A stretch of 64,000 nt of DNA from assembly GCF_000024365.1 (NCBI RefSeq), contig NC_013235.1:4774001-4838000 (forward strand), in the 5' to 3' direction. Both the position numbers and the translations under genes were made by a program. Source of the DNA: Nakamurella multipartita DSM 44233 (GTDB taxonomy: Bacteria; Actinomycetota; Actinomycetes; Mycobacteriales; Nakamurellaceae). How positions within the stretch are numbered: position 1 is the stretch's first letter; each line of letters opens with the position of its first letter. Positions 1-12,407 of this stretch are shown in pieces. The notes below the pieces were generated by a model. The model made no database searches, had not been told where the DNA came from, and saw only the letters and a program-made list of their open reading frames with translations.

Positions 1-765
1 CCGACCGGCCTGCTGGTCAAGGAGTTTCGGGGCGGGTGGCCGTCCCGGGTGCGCTATTACCGGGCCGGTAGCGCGGCCGCCGGGATGACCGCGGCCGACG
101 TCGACGACACGGCCGCCGCGGCGATCGCGGCCGCCGGGGTGCTGCACCTGACCGGGATCACCCCGGCCTTGGGTCCCGGGCCGACCGCCGCCGCCCATCG
201 GGCGATCGAGATCGCCCGCGCGGCCGGCGTTCTGGTCTCCGTCGACGTCAACTACCGGTCGTCGCTGTGGTCCGCCGACCGGGCCCGCCCGGCCCTGCTG
301 GCGCTCATCCGGCGGGCCGACGTGCTGTTCGCTGGGTCCGACGAGGCCGCCCTGATCCTGGACCGGCCCGAACCGGTCGACGACATCTTCCGCGCGGCAG
401 CCGATCTCGCCGCCGAGCTGACCCGGCTCGGCCCCGGCCAGGTGGTGCTCAAGCTCGGCCGGCACGGCGCGCTGGCCCGGCGGGACGGTGCCATCGACGA
501 GGTGCCGGCCTACCCAGTGACCGTCGTCGACACCGTCGGCGCCGGCGACGCCTTCGTCGGGGCCTACCTGGCCACGCTGGTCCGCGGGCAGGACGTCAAG
601 GCGTGTCTGGACGCCGGGGCCCGGATGGGCGCGCTGGTCTGTGCGGCCCCCGGTGACTGGGAGGGCGTCCTGGACTGGCCCGGCTCGTTCGGCCCCCCTC
701 CCGACCCCGACCGGCCCGACCTCGGCCGCGCCGCCCATCCCCACGCCGACGACGTGCGGCGCTGA
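1..765 (+). CDS. PfkB-family sugar kinase, probably 2-keto-3-deoxygluconate kinase (5' end outside window)
   Basis: The reading frame is open from the first base, so the N-terminus lies upstream of the window; 254 codons are visible. The visible start carries the 'TGLLVKE...VRYYRAGSAA' region typical of ribokinase/PfkB sugar kinases. The C-terminal signature DTVGAGDAF, at about visible residues 177-185, forms the anion hole and supplies the catalytic Asp. The stop lies 16 bp before a KDPG aldolase gene, so the pair probably phosphorylates 2-keto-3-deoxygluconate and cleaves KDPG to pyruvate and glyceraldehyde-3-phosphate. The family call is from sequence; the substrate is inferred from the neighbour. 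Confidence 0.85.
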   Translation, partial: PTGLLVKEFRGGWPSRVRYYRAGSAAAGMTAADVDDTAAAAIAAAGVLHLTGITPALGPGPTAAAHRAIEIARAAGVLVSVDVNYRSSLWSADRARPALLALIRRADVLFAGSDEAALILDRPEPVDDIFRAAADLAAELTRLGPGQVVLKLGRHGALARRDGAIDEVPAYPVTVVDTVGAGDAFVGAYLATLVRGQDVKACLDAGARMGALVCAAPGDWEGVLDWPGSFGPPPDPDRPDLGRAAHPHADDVRR

Positions 766-781
766 CCCGAGAGGGACCCTG

Positions 782-1426
782 ATGAGCACTCTCACCGAGC
801 CGGCGGCCACCCGGCCGTCGCTGCTGACCCGGTGCCCGGTGGTGCCGGTCGTCGTGCTGGACACCGCCGACCAGGCCCGCCCGCTGGCCGCGGCGCTGCT
901 GGCCGGCGGCATCGACGTCATCGAGGTGACGCTGCGCACCCCGGCCGGGCTGGCCGGCATCACGGCGATCGCCGACCTCCCCGGCCTGCACGTCGGCGCC
1001 GGATCGGTCCTCACGGCCACCCAGGTGGATCAGGTCGTGGACGCCGGCGCCCGGTTCGTGGTCAGCCCGGGCCTGTCCGCGGCCGTCGTCGAGCGGGCCC
1101 ATGAGCGGGGCGTGCCCGCGCTGCCCGGGATCGCCACCGCCTCGGACCTGATGGCCGCGGTCGCTCTCGGCCTGGACGAGGTCAAGATCTTCCCGGCCGG
1201 GTTGCTGGGCGGCCCGGCCATGATCACGGCGCTGGCCGCCCCGTTCCCGCAGCTGCGGTTCATGCCCTCGGGCGGAGTGTCGGCGGCCACGATGACCGAT
1301 TACCTGTCCCTGCCGATGGTGCCGGCGGTCAGCGGCAGCTGGATGGTCGATCGGGAACTGCTGCGCCGCAACCGGTTCGACGAGGTCACCCGGCTGTCGG
1401 CGGCCGCGATCAGCCAGGCTCGGTGA
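782..1426 (+). CDS. eda: 2-dehydro-3-deoxyphosphogluconate (KDPG) aldolase
   Basis: A 214-residue class I aldolase that cleaves KDPG to pyruvate and glyceraldehyde-3-phosphate in the cytosol. Visible landmarks are the IEVTLRT strand with catalytic Glu48, GAGSVL at about 72-77, and the Schiff-base Lys135 in VKIFPAG. The ATG at 782 follows a purine-rich GAGAGG ribosome site and gives the usual family length; an open frame extends further 5' but overlaps the kinase. It forms an operon with the upstream PfkB kinase. Its last 17 bp overlap the 3' end of the convergent acyltransferase gene. Confidence 0.92.
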   Translation: MSTLTEPAATRPSLLTRCPVVPVVVLDTADQARPLAAALLAGGIDVIEVTLRTPAGLAGITAIADLPGLHVGAGSVLTATQVDQVVDAGARFVVSPGLSAAVVERAHERGVPALPGIATASDLMAAVALGLDEVKIFPAGLLGGPAMITALAAPFPQLRFMPSGGVSAATMTDYLSLPMVPAVSGSWMVDRELLRRNRFDEVTRLSAAAISQAR

Positions 1427-2669
1427 GCGCGGCCAGCTGGCCCTGCAACAGCTGCGCCACCCGCGGCCCGTCCGGGCACCGGGTGGCGTCGGCCACGACC
1501 GTGATGGTCAGCCGGCCGGCGTAGCTCAGCACCGAGAACGCGACCCCGACGTTGCCGCTGATCGGCGCCACCGGGATCAACTCGAGCACCCGAAGCGAGC
1601 CGATCGTCAGCGGCCGGCTCGGGCCGCGGACGTTGGTGACGAACGTGTTCACCAGCCGTTGGTGCTCGATGAACGGCCCGAAGGCACCGACGGCGGCCAG
1701 CAGCCGGACGAACGGGCTCCACAGCACGGTGGAGGCGCCCGGCATCGCGGTCTTGCGCGCCCGGGTCACCGCGACCACCACCGGCAGCCGGTCGCCCGGC
1801 GCCCCGGCCAGCGGCACGCTCACCGGCAGCACTCCGACCCGGTTACCCAGCTCACCGGTGCCGGCGCGGACCCGGGCGGAGATCGGTACCGATACGACCA
1901 GCCGGTCCAGCACCTCCCCGCGCTCGGCCAGCGCGGCGCCCAGCGCCCCGGTCACCGCGGTGAGCACCACGTCGTTGACAGTGCCGCCGGCCGCCCGGGC
2001 GGCGGTGACGACCGCGGCCAGGTCGGCCTGGGCCACCGCCAGCGTCCGGTGCGGCCCGCCGACGTCGACCGGACCGGCGTTGATGCTGCACCGCGGCGCG
2101 GTTTGCAGGCCGTTGCCCAGCAGTTCGGCAGCGGCCGCCCGCAGCCGGCTCAGCCCAGGCGGTCCGCGCCGGGCCGGATCCGGCGCGGACGGCGCCGGTG
2201 CCGGTCCGTCCACCAGCGCGGCCAGCACGGCCAACCCGGCCAGGCCGTCGGCGAGCACGTGATGCAGCACGATCACCAACGCGGATCGCCCGCCGGCCAG
2301 ACCGCTGACCAGGGTGACCCGCCAGGGCGGCCGGGCCAGGCTCAGCCGCTGCGGCACGATCCGGGCGGCCACGGCCAGCAGCGCGGACCGATCCCCCGGC
2401 TCCGGACAGGGCACCTCGTCGACCTGCCGGGCCAGGTCCACGTCCGGCACCGGCACCCAGACCGGCCGGCCGCGAGGCCGCCGGATCAACCGTTGCCGCA
2501 ACCGAGGGACCGCCGCCAATCGCGCGGCCAGCACGGCACGGACCGTGGCCAGCGTCGGCGCGCCGTCGAGCACGATGACCGCGGCGAACTGCATCCGCGC
2601 TCCGGCCGCTTCGGCGTCGAGCTGCATCATGTCCTGCGCCGTGATCGGCTGCGGCTGCGCCTGGGCCAT
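1410..2669 (-). CDS. Wax ester synthase/diacylglycerol acyltransferase (WS/DGAT) family protein
   Basis: 419 residues, close to the 450-470 usual for actinobacterial WS/DGAT enzymes, which make triacylglycerol or wax esters from acyl-CoA at the membrane. The condensing motif HHxxxDG is present as HHVLADG at 136-142, and the C-terminal DUF1298 signature NVRGP is present. The ATG at 2669 is chosen because the protein then begins close to the family's usual 'ITAQDMMQL' N-terminus; an in-frame start lies at 2735. The gene is convergent with eda, overlapping it by 17 bp, and stands alone. The actual acceptor alcohol cannot be told. Confidence 0.88.
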   Translation of the reverse strand: MAQAQPQPITAQDMMQLDAEAAGARMQFAAVIVLDGAPTLATVRAVLAARLAAVPRLRQRLIRRPRGRPVWVPVPDVDLARQVDEVPCPEPGDRSALLAVAARIVPQRLSLARPPWRVTLVSGLAGGRSALVIVLHHVLADGLAGLAVLAALVDGPAPAPSAPDPARRGPPGLSRLRAAAAELLGNGLQTAPRCSINAGPVDVGGPHRTLAVAQADLAAVVTAARAAGGTVNDVVLTAVTGALGAALAERGEVLDRLVVSVPISARVRAGTGELGNRVGVLPVSVPLAGAPGDRLPVVVAVTRARKTAMPGASTVLWSPFVRLLAAVGAFGPFIEHQRLVNTFVTNVRGPSRPLTIGSLRVLELIPVAPISGNVGVAFSVLSYAGRLTITVVADATRCPDGPRVAQLLQGQLAALTEPG

Positions 2670-2763
2670 GTGTCGATGATGGCCGGGCTGGGCACTGGTC
2701 TCCCAGGGCCGAACGACCCGTCGGGCGCGCCGCACCTCGTACGCTCGAATCGCCCGTTCGATC

Positions 2764-2791
2764 CGCTCACTCGATCAGCTCACTCGATCAG
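2764..2791. repeat. 13-bp direct repeat upstream of the DJ-1/PfpI gene
   Basis: The unit CACTCGATCAGCT occurs twice head to tail, directly before the GGAGG ribosome site of the gene at 2807. It lies between divergent genes and could be a regulator site; no regulator is adjacent. Confidence 0.5.
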
Positions 2792-2806
2792 CTCGGAGGC
2801 ACCACC

Positions 2807-3481
2807 ATGGCCGACCCACGCGTCCTGCTTGTCCTGACCAGCCACGACGACCTCGGCGGGGTCCGCAAGACCGGCTACTACGTCGGTGAGGCGGCCCACC
2901 CGTGGAAGGAGTTCATCGACGCCGGTTTCGACGTGGACCTGGCCTCCATCGCCGGTGGCACCCCGCCGCAGGACGGCTACGACGAGTCCGACGACGTCCA
3001 GCGGGCGTTCCTGGCCGACTCCAAGGTCAGCGCTCAGCTCGCCGACACCGCTCGGCTCGATGACGTCGACCCCGAGGCCTACGACGCGGTGCTGCTGGTC
3101 GGTGGCCACGGCACCATGTGGGACTTCCCGTCCAGCACGGCGTTGGCCGCGGTCGGCCGCGACATCTACGAGTCCGGCGGCGTGCTCGCCGCGGTCTGTC
3201 ACGGCCCGTCCGGCCTGGTCAACATGAAGCTGGCCGACGGCACCCCGTTGATCGCCGGCAAGACCGTGGCCGGCTTCACCAACGAGGAGGAGGCGGCCGT
3301 CGGCCTCACCGAGGCCGTGCCGTTCCTGCTCGCCGACAAGCTCACCGAGCAGGGCGCCACCCACGTCCCGGCGCCGGCCTGGTCCGAGCACGTCGAGGTG
3401 GACGGCCGGCTGGTCACCGGGCAGAACCCGCAGTCGGCCGCCGCCGTCGGCCGCGAGGTGGTCAAGCTGCTCAAGGGCTGA
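2807..3481 (+). CDS. DJ-1/PfpI superfamily protein, Hsp31-like type 1 glutamine amidotransferase fold
   Basis: 224 residues. The nucleophile elbow AAVCHGPSG places the catalytic Cys at 131 followed by His132, and the preceding GGHGTMWDF loop and Glu28 in VGEAAHP complete the Hsp31-like (glyoxalase III/deglycase class) active site. Such proteins detoxify methylglyoxal or repair glycated targets; which of these applies here is not shown. The ATG at 2807 is preceded by GGAGG. A VOC protein, also a glyoxalase-fold protein, follows 29 bp downstream on the same strand. Confidence 0.85.
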   Translation: MADPRVLLVLTSHDDLGGVRKTGYYVGEAAHPWKEFIDAGFDVDLASIAGGTPPQDGYDESDDVQRAFLADSKVSAQLADTARLDDVDPEAYDAVLLVGGHGTMWDFPSSTALAAVGRDIYESGGVLAAVCHGPSGLVNMKLADGTPLIAGKTVAGFTNEEEAAVGLTEAVPFLLADKLTEQGATHVPAPAWSEHVEVDGRLVTGQNPQSAAAVGREVVKLLKG

Positions 3482-3510
3482 CCCCGTCCGCCCGGCGGTA
3501 CCGTGGCCCG

Positions 3511-4260
3511 GTGCCCGTCGACCCGTTCTGGACCTCCGCCTTTCTCGACTTCGCCCCCGGTTCGTTCGAGGCGGGGGTGCGCTTCTGGGCGGACGTGACC
3601 GGCTACGCCCTCTCGCCCGCCCGCGGCGAGCACGACGAGTTCGCCTCGCTGACCGCGTCGGAGGGCGACGAGTACCTCAAGGTGCAGCGCCTGGACGACG
3701 GTCCCGGCCGGGTGCACCTGGACCTGCACGTCGCCGATCCGGACGCCGCCGCCCGGTTGGCCGTCGAGCTGGGCGCCACGCTCGTGCACGCCTCCCCGCA
3801 CGGCTATGTGGTGCTGACCTCTCCCGCCGGCGTGACGTTCTGCCTGGTCAGCCACCCGGGCCGGCTTCGGCCCCGGCCCGCCGGCTGGGACACCCACACC
3901 TCGCTGATCGACCAGCTGACCCTGGACGTGCGGGCGGCCGACGCCGACCGGGAGACCGCATTCTGGTCCGAGCTCACCGGTTGGCCGCCCTCCCCGTCGA
4001 CCGCACCGTTCCGACCGCTGCGGCGACCGGCCGGGATGCCCTTGCGGCTGATGGTGCAGGCCGTCGAGGACGACCGGTCACCCGCTACCGCCCACCTCGA
4101 CCTGGCCTGTGACGACCGGTCCGCGGAGACCGAACGGCACCAGGTGCTCGGCGCGGCCGTGCGCCGGGTCGACAAGCACTTCACCGTGCTCACCGATCCC
4201 ACCGGCGCGGCCTACTGCATCACCGATCGCGATCCGGTCACCGGTCGGCTAGCACCCTGA
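3511..4260 (+). CDS. VOC-superfamily protein with two glyoxalase-like domains
   Basis: 249 residues from a GTG start at 3511. Two tandem vicinal-oxygen-chelate repeats are visible: residues about 5-115, ending 'VVLTSPAGVTFCLV', and about 128-245, ending 'TVLTDPTGAAYCI'. Each ends in the DP/SP-G-x-x-(F/Y)-C strand typical of glyoxalase-like domains. The canonical metal-binding Glu/His set is not clearly complete, so enzymatic activity is uncertain. It probably shares a transcript with the DJ-1 gene. The GTG start gives a compact N-terminus; the frame is open much further upstream only because it is antisense-like GC-rich DNA. Confidence 0.75.
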   Translation: MPVDPFWTSAFLDFAPGSFEAGVRFWADVTGYALSPARGEHDEFASLTASEGDEYLKVQRLDDGPGRVHLDLHVADPDAAARLAVELGATLVHASPHGYVVLTSPAGVTFCLVSHPGRLRPRPAGWDTHTSLIDQLTLDVRAADADRETAFWSELTGWPPSPSTAPFRPLRRPAGMPLRLMVQAVEDDRSPATAHLDLACDDRSAETERHQVLGAAVRRVDKHFTVLTDPTGAAYCITDRDPVTGRLAP

Positions 4261-4285
4261 CCGGCCCGGGCCCACCCCCCGGCGC

Positions 4286-4341
4286 CGAGTGTGCAGAAAC
4301 CGCCCCTATTTCCGAGAATGAGGGCGGTTTCTGCACACTCG
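4286..4341. terminator. Perfect 20-bp inverted repeat between convergent genes, likely bidirectional terminator
   Basis: The left arm at 4286-4305 (CGAGTGTGCAGAAACCGCCC) is matched exactly by 4322-4341, leaving a 16-nt loop. It sits between the convergent VOC and aroB genes. There is no U-run, as is common for actinobacterial terminators. Confidence 0.7.
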
Positions 4342-4371
4342 ACGCGGTTCGGGGGCGGTTCGGGCGGCGGC

Positions 4372-7237
<2,866 letters not shown>

Positions 7238-7304
7238 CCTCCCACGAGCGCCGACCTGCTCGGCCCACCCACCGCCCCGGGGCCCGAGGCCGGGCCGCCG
7301 GCCA

Positions 7305-8207
7305 CTAGTCCTCGGCGTCCGGGGGCGCCAGGATCGCCAGGTCGTCCAGGGCGGGCACGAAGTAATAGGCGCCGGTCAGCGGGGTCGTGTACCGGGTCAA
7401 TTCGTCGCGCAGACCACCGCGCACGCCGGCCATGCTTTCGAGCATGTCGGCCAGCGGCGTCCGGCGGTTGCAGAAGCCGACGAACATGGTGCCGTGCTCG
7501 CGGGCGTCGCCGAAGGCGGTGTTGCGCCGGAAGATCTTGCCGAAGTCGTCCTGGTCGGTGCGGGCCGCGTGCGAGGTCTCCGGGCGATCGGTCAGCTCGA
7601 CGCTGTCCGGCTTGGTCCGGCCGATCGCCTGCTCCTGGTCGGCCACCGGCAACGCGTTCCAGCGCGCGGCCTCGTGCCGCCACTTCTGCACCAGCAGCAC
7701 CGAGCCGCCCCCGCCGGGCCGGCCGAACGGCACCAGGACCCGGCGGGCCGCCTCCGACAGGTGCGGGTTCTCGGTGCCGTCGATGAACCCGGTCAGGTCC
7801 CGGTCGCGGTGATAGGTCCAGCCGGATACCTCATCGGTCACCGTGGCCAGGCCGGCCAGCGCCTCGATGACGGCGGTGACGGTGTCGAAGACGACGTCGC
7901 GCGAGCCCCCGGCCGTCCACAGGAAGAGGTCGCGTTGGGTGGCCGGCATGGTGAAGCCGTCGGGCCCGGTGACCGGCGCGGTGAAACCGGTGAGCCCGGC
8001 CGGGGCGTGGCCGGGCAGGACCGATTCCCACAGCTCCGGGCGAAAGCCCACCACCAGGTTGACTCCGCCCATGGTGGTCCGCGGCTCGCTCAACCCGGCC
8101 ACGACGGCCACCGCCTGCCGCGGGTCCGCTCCCGGCTCCAGGGTCAGCTCCAGGTAGGAATGGGCGTGCGTGCCCAGGGCGAAGATGCCGGTCTGCGGGG
8201 TGGTCAT
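7305..8207 (-). CDS. DyP-type heme peroxidase
   Basis: 300 residues, fitting class B (YfeX-like) dye-decolorizing peroxidases. The GxxDG motif is GFIDG at 140-144 with the catalytic Asp143. A His near 213 is the likely proximal heme ligand, and Arg227/228 in the IFRRNTAF segment is the distal Arg. No signal peptide is visible, so it is cytosolic or encapsulin-loaded; no encapsulin gene is adjacent. The C-terminal tail [11 protein letters not shown] is acidic. The physiological substrate is unknown. Confidence 0.92.
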   Translation of the reverse strand: MTTPQTGIFALGTHAHSYLELTLEPGADPRQAVAVVAGLSEPRTTMGGVNLVVGFRPELWESVLPGHAPAGLTGFTAPVTGPDGFTMPATQRDLFLWTAGGSRDVVFDTVTAVIEALAGLATVTDEVSGWTYHRDRDLTGFIDGTENPHLSEAARRVLVPFGRPGGGGSVLLVQKWRHEAARWNALPVADQEQAIGRTKPDSVELTDRPETSHAARTDQDDFGKIFRRNTAFGDAREHGTMFVGFCNRRTPLADMLESMAGVRGGLRDELTRYTTPLTGAYYFVPALDDLAILAPPDAED

Positions 8208-8324
8208 CGGCTCACTCGGTTCACGGACTCGATCGGGGCACGGCGCTGCGGCCAGGGGCGGGGACGGCGGCGCGGTGGCGGCGGGGACCGGGGAATCGTA
8301 CGCAGGACCCCGCCGCCAGGGCGG

Positions 8325-9122
8325 TCAGTGGGCGGCTTCCCAGGCCGCATAGGCGTCGTGCACGACCCGGATGGCGTCGTCCACGTCGTCGGTGACGTGC
8401 AGCAGGTTCAGGTCGGGGGGTGAGATGTTGCCGGCCTCGGCCACCGAGGTGCGGATCCACTCGGCCAGGCCGCCCCAGTACTCCGACCCGAACAGCACCA
8501 CCGGGAACTTGGTGACCTTCTTGGTCTGCACCAGGGTCAGCGCCTCGAACAGCTCGTCCAGGGTGCCGAACCCGCCGGGCAGGCAGATGTAGGCCTGCGA
8601 GTACTTGACGAACATCGTCTTGCGGGCGAAGAAGTAGCGAAAGTTGATGCCCAGATCGACATACCGGTTGAGCCCCTGCTCGAACGGCAGCTCGATGCCC
8701 AGCCCGACCGACAGGCCGCCGGCCTTCTTGGCGCCCTTGTTCGCGGCCTCCATGATCCCGGGGCCGCCGCCGGTGATGACGGCGAAGCCCTCCTCGGCCA
8801 GCGCGGCGCCGATCTCCTCGGCCTTCTGGTAGTACTTCGTGCCCCGTTTGGTGCGGGCGCTGCCGAACACCGACACCGCCCGGGGCAACCCGGCCAGCGC
8901 GCCGAACCCCTCGACGAACTCCGCCTGGATGCGCAGGACCCGCCAGGGGTCGGTATGCACCCAGTCGCTGGGCCCGCGCGAATCCAGCAGACGCTGGTCG
9001 GTGGTGCTGGTGGTCTGGTATCGCTGGTCGCCCCGCAGCCGGACCGGTCCCTTGAACCTCTCCGGTTCCTGGCCGTCCGGCGTGGGCGCCGGTGGATCCT
9101 CGAATTCAGTCACCCGTGCCAC
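8325..9122 (-). CDS. LOG-family protein (TIGR00730), Rossmann-fold nucleotide 5'-monophosphate phosphoribohydrolase-like
   Basis: 265 residues. The hallmark PGGxGTxxE motif is PGGFGTLDE, and GGGPGIMEAANKG precedes it. Family members release free cytokinin-type bases or hydrolyse nucleotide monophosphates. The GTG at 9122 is taken; a second in-frame GTG lies three codons on. It lies beside dapE, the same neighbourhood as in mycobacteria (Rv1205-Rv1202), which suggests an ancestral arrangement. Confidence 0.9.
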   Translation of the reverse strand: MARVTEFEDPPAPTPDGQEPERFKGPVRLRGDQRYQTTSTTDQRLLDSRGPSDWVHTDPWRVLRIQAEFVEGFGALAGLPRAVSVFGSARTKRGTKYYQKAEEIGAALAEEGFAVITGGGPGIMEAANKGAKKAGGLSVGLGIELPFEQGLNRYVDLGINFRYFFARKTMFVKYSQAYICLPGGFGTLDELFEALTLVQTKKVTKFPVVLFGSEYWGGLAEWIRTSVAEAGNISPPDLNLLHVTDDVDDAIRVVHDAYAAWEAAH

Positions 9123-9237
9123 AGTAGTGACGCCCCGCGTCCGTCGCGGGCGCCCCGCCCACCGGCGGTGATCGTTGGCCCCCGGTTCACCGGTGCGTCA
9201 CCGCCCGCCCGCCGCACCGTCCGCCCGGCCGGCCCGG

Positions 9238-10341
9238 TCAGCCGGCCAGGAACCGCCGCAACACGTCGGTCATCTCGCGGATCTGGCTCATGCTGACGTG
9301 CTCCTCGCGGGTGTGCGCCAGGGACGGGTCGCCGGGTCCGTAGTTGACCGCCGGGATGCCCAGCGCGGCGAACCGGGCGACGTCGGTCCAGCCGAACTTG
9401 GCCTGGGCCCGGCCGCCGGCGGCGACGACGAACTCGGCGGCGGCCGGCGCCGACAGACCTGGCAGGGCCCCCGCGGCCACGTCCAGCACGGTCACCTCGA
9501 ACTCGGGGAACAGCTCGACCAGGGTGGTGGCCGCCTCGTCCGGGCTGCGGTCGGGCGCGAACCGGAAATTGACCCGGACCGTGCACTCGTCGGGGATGAC
9601 GTTGCCGGCCACACCGCCGGTGATGCCGACCGCGTTCAGGCCCTCCCGGTACTGGCAGCCGTCGATGTCCACGATGCGGGCGTCCCAGGCGGCGAGCCGG
9701 TCCATCACGACACCGGTCTTGTGGATGGCGTTGTCGCCCAGCCACGACCGGGCCGAGTGGGACCGGCGACCGCGGACCGTCACGGTCGCGGACAGCGTGC
9801 CCTGGCAGCCGGCCTCGACGTTGCCGTTGGTCGGCTCGGCCAGGATGGCCAGGTCGGCGGCCAGCCACTGCGGCTGCTCGGCCTGGATCCGGGTCAGGCC
9901 GTTGCGGTCGTACTCGATCTCCTCGCACTCGTAGAACACGAAGGTCAGATCGCGGGCCGGGTCCGGCAGCGTGGCCGCCAGGTGCAGCAGCATCGCGTCG
10001 CCGGACTTCATGTCCGTGGTCCCGCAGCCGTGCAGGATGTCGCCGTCCCGCCGGGAAGGCACGTTGTCGGCGATCGGCACCGTGTCCAGGTGGCCGGCCA
10101 GCATGATCCGGGTCGGCCGGCCCAGGTCGGTCCGGGCCAGCACGCTGTTGCCGAGCCGCTGCACCTGCAGGTGCGGCAGCGCCCGCAACGCGGCCTCGAC
10201 GGCGTCGGCGATCGGCCCCTCGGTGCCGGACACCGACGGGATGTCGACCAGGGTCGCGGTCAGCTGGGCCGGGTCGGACCGAAGGTCCAAGCGGGCGGCG
10301 GGCACGGTCGGGGTGGAGGCGGGGACGGACACATCCGGCAC
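9238..10341 (-). CDS. dapE: Succinyl-diaminopimelate desuccinylase
   Basis: 367 residues from a GTG at 10341; a GTG at 10332 is equally possible. This M20 metallopeptidase hydrolyses N-succinyl-LL-DAP to LL-DAP for lysine and peptidoglycan. Metal and catalytic segments: AGHLDTVP (His, Asp), [10 protein letters not shown] (Asp), ECEEIE (Glu general base plus metal Glu) and the late H of [10 protein letters not shown]. The start is only 16 bp from the divergent lysozyme-fold gene, so their promoters must overlap each other's 5' ends. Frames open further upstream are antisense to that neighbour and are not used. Confidence 0.93.
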   Translation of the reverse strand: MPDVSVPASTPTVPAARLDLRSDPAQLTATLVDIPSVSGTEGPIADAVEAALRALPHLQVQRLGNSVLARTDLGRPTRIMLAGHLDTVPIADNVPSRRDGDILHGCGTTDMKSGDAMLLHLAATLPDPARDLTFVFYECEEIEYDRNGLTRIQAEQPQWLAADLAILAEPTNGNVEAGCQGTLSATVTVRGRRSHSARSWLGDNAIHKTGVVMDRLAAWDARIVDIDGCQYREGLNAVGITGGVAGNVIPDECTVRVNFRFAPDRSPDEAATTLVELFPEFEVTVLDVAAGALPGLSAPAAAEFVVAAGGRAQAKFGWTDVARFAALGIPAVNYGPGDPSLAHTREEHVSMSQIREMTDVLRRFLAG

Positions 10342-10357
10342 AGTACCGTCGGGGTTG

Positions 10358-11275
10358 ATGCGTAAGTCCGTGAAGTACAGCCTGATCATCGGCGTCGTGA
10401 TCGTCCTGCTCGCGGTGGCGATCACGGCCGGGGTGGTGCTCTGGCGCCAGAACGACGCCGCCGGCGGCGCCGAGTGCACCGTCCCCGGGGTGAGCGTCGA
10501 CGGGGCGTCCTCGCCGGCCGTCGAGCTGACGGTGGCCCAGCTGCACCACGCCTCCACCATCAACGCGGTCGGGCTGTCCCGCGGCATCTCCGAGCGCGGC
10601 CGGATCATCGCGGTGGCCACCGCCTACCAGGAATCCAGCCTGCGCAACCGGGACGACGGGGATCGGGATTCGGTCGGCCTGTTCCAGCAGCGGCCCTCGC
10701 AGGGGTGGGGCACCAAGGAGCAGATCCTGGACCCGATCTACGCGGCCGGGAAGTTCTACGACGCGTTGCTCGAGGTCGACGGCTGGCCGTCCCTGCCGCT
10801 GACCGAGGCCGCGCAGAAGGTGCAGCAGTCGGCCCATCCGGATGCCTACGCCAAGTGGGAGCCGCAGGCCACGACGCTGGTGCGCAGCCTGTCCGGGGCC
10901 AGTCCGTTGGCGCTGAACTGCGCCGCCGGCGGCCGCCGGCCCACCGCGCTGGCCCCCGACCGCACGGCCCCGCCCGGTACCGAGGACGCCTCGCCCCAGC
11001 TGACCGCGGCGCTGGCCGCGGCCGCGGCCGAACTGGGCGGCATCACCGTGCGCGAGGTCGACGACGAGGGCCGCACCGCCAGCGTGGCGATCGCGCTGAC
11101 CGGGTTGCCCGACGACCAGGCCGGGCGGGCCCTGGCGGCCTGGGCCGTCGCCCACGCCACCGGCATGGGCATCTCCGACGTCAGCGTCGACCAGCAGACC
11201 TGGACCGACCACGCCTGGCACTCCGACGACCAGGCCCAGCCGGCCGGCGTCGTCGAGATCACCGTCGCTCCCTGA
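10358..11275 (+). CDS. Membrane-anchored lysozyme-fold (transglycosylase-like) protein
   Basis: 305 residues. Residues 9-30 form one hydrophobic anchor after a short basic N-terminus, so the rest is outside the cell. Residues about 60-185 look like a soluble-lytic-transglycosylase fold: [11 protein letters not shown] puts the candidate catalytic Glu at 92, followed by [15 protein letters not shown], a typical substrate-groove stretch. A C-terminal domain of about 90 residues (from about 208) is not recognised. Similar actinobacterial proteins are often mislabelled 'heavy metal transporter'. It is divergent from dapE. Hydrolytic activity is inferred. Confidence 0.7.
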   Translation: MRKSVKYSLIIGVVIVLLAVAITAGVVLWRQNDAAGGAECTVPGVSVDGASSPAVELTVAQLHHASTINAVGLSRGISERGRIIAVATAYQESSLRNRDDGDRDSVGLFQQRPSQGWGTKEQILDPIYAAGKFYDALLEVDGWPSLPLTEAAQKVQQSAHPDAYAKWEPQATTLVRSLSGASPLALNCAAGGRRPTALAPDRTAPPGTEDASPQLTAALAAAAAELGGITVREVDDEGRTASVAIALTGLPDDQAGRALAAWAVAHATGMGISDVSVDQQTWTDHAWHSDDQAQPAGVVEITVAP

Positions 11276-11286
11276 CCTCGGGCCGC

Positions 11287-12198
11287 TCACGGCGCCACCC
11301 GCGCCAACTCCAGGCGCAATCGGTGCACCCACGGCTCGGGCGAGCGCAGCTCCGGCCAGGACCATCGCACCAGCCGCCAGCCGGCCGCCCGCACGGCCAG
11401 CTCGGTCTCCTCCGGCCCCGAGCCAGTGCCGGCGCTGGAATCGGGGGCTTGCTCGAGGAACTCACCCACCACCCGGTGGCCGGCGAACCGGAAGGCGAAC
11501 ACGCCGACCGGCCGACCGCGCTGGTCCGGCACCGGCACGGCCAGGTCCGCGACGGCAAACCCCCACCGGTGCAGCAGCACCCGGCTGAACGATTCGCCGG
11601 GCCCGCGGCTGCGGGGGTCGGCGAAGGCCAGCACCGCCCCGGCCCGCCGCCGGCCGGGAACCCGATCCCGGCGGGCCAGTTGGTCCTGCAGGGAGCGGCG
11701 GGTGACCAGGCCGCGGCGCAGGGCCGCGTCGGCCACCACCACCGCATGGTCGAACGGCAGGCTCAGGGCGCAGTCCACGACCGTCCGTTCGGGGGAGGTG
11801 ACCCGCACCCCGCCCAGATCGACCACCTCGGCCGGCTCCAGCGCCGCCCGATGGACCCGCACGGGGGCGCCCGGCCGGGCCCGGCCCGGCTCCCACCGGG
11901 TGACGTGCAGCGGCGGAATCTCGCTGTGACCGAAGGGCAGTCCGTGCACGATCGCGGCCGAGACGTGGCTGACCACCGGTTCCCCGGCCAGGCAGGCGAT
12001 CACGGTCGTCAACCGCGCCCGGTGGCGGCTCGCCGGGTCCAGTCGCACCGGTCCCTCGCCCCGCAGGTACAGGCCCGGCAGCAACGCGACCAGCTCACCC
12101 CGTTCGCGGGCCCGGCGGATCTGGCCGTCCGACAGGCCCCGATCCAGCAGCGCCGTCCGGCTCACGATCTCGCCGTCGTCCTCGGTGCGATGGGTCAT
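11287..12198 (-). CDS. AbiEi-like N-terminal domain protein with a C-terminal DUF559-like nuclease fold
   Basis: 303 residues from the ATG at 12198. The N-terminus (SRTALLDRGLSDGQIRRARERGELVALLPGLYL) matches the winged-helix AbiEi antitoxin-type domain. The middle (RVTSPERTVVDCALSLPFDHAVVVAD) is typical of the actinobacterial family, and the end (PGESFSRVLLHRWG..., GEFLE) resembles the vestigial endonuclease-like half. No AbiEii toxin is adjacent, so this is an orphan, as is usual in actinobacteria. Function unknown. It converges on the lysozyme-fold gene with an 11-bp gap. Confidence 0.65.
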   Translation of the reverse strand: MTHRTEDDGEIVSRTALLDRGLSDGQIRRARERGELVALLPGLYLRGEGPVRLDPASRHRARLTTVIACLAGEPVVSHVSAAIVHGLPFGHSEIPPLHVTRWEPGRARPGAPVRVHRAALEPAEVVDLGGVRVTSPERTVVDCALSLPFDHAVVVADAALRRGLVTRRSLQDQLARRDRVPGRRRAGAVLAFADPRSRGPGESFSRVLLHRWGFAVADLAVPVPDQRGRPVGVFAFRFAGHRVVGEFLEQAPDSSAGTGSGPEETELAVRAAGWRLVRWSWPELRSPEPWVHRLRLELARVAP

Positions 12199-12407
12199 CC
12201 GGTCACGGTGGTCCCGGCCGGGCCGCCGGGCAACGGGGCCGGCGCAAATGTGGACAACTGGCCGGTCGATCGCCACCGGGAGCCGGCAACCCACCCAGTT
12301 GTCCACCGATATCGGGCACCGCCTTGACAGCGGCGGATCGGGCCGCTCAGGATGCGTGACCAGCCGGCCGGACCGAACCCGGTTCGCCGGCCGATAGGCT
12401 CCTGCCC

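Noticed and set aside
7305..8207. Encapsulin cargo system with the DyP peroxidase
   Set aside because: No encapsulin shell gene nearby and no clear cargo-loading peptide in the C-terminal tail.
9110..11365. A 751-codon minus-strand open frame across dapE and the lysozyme-fold gene
   Set aside because: Covers two well-supported genes in another frame and shows no domain; a composition effect.
11287..12198. A full AbiE-type toxin-antitoxin pair
   Set aside because: Only the AbiEi-like protein is present; neighbours are dapD and a lysozyme-fold protein with no nucleotidyltransferase toxin.
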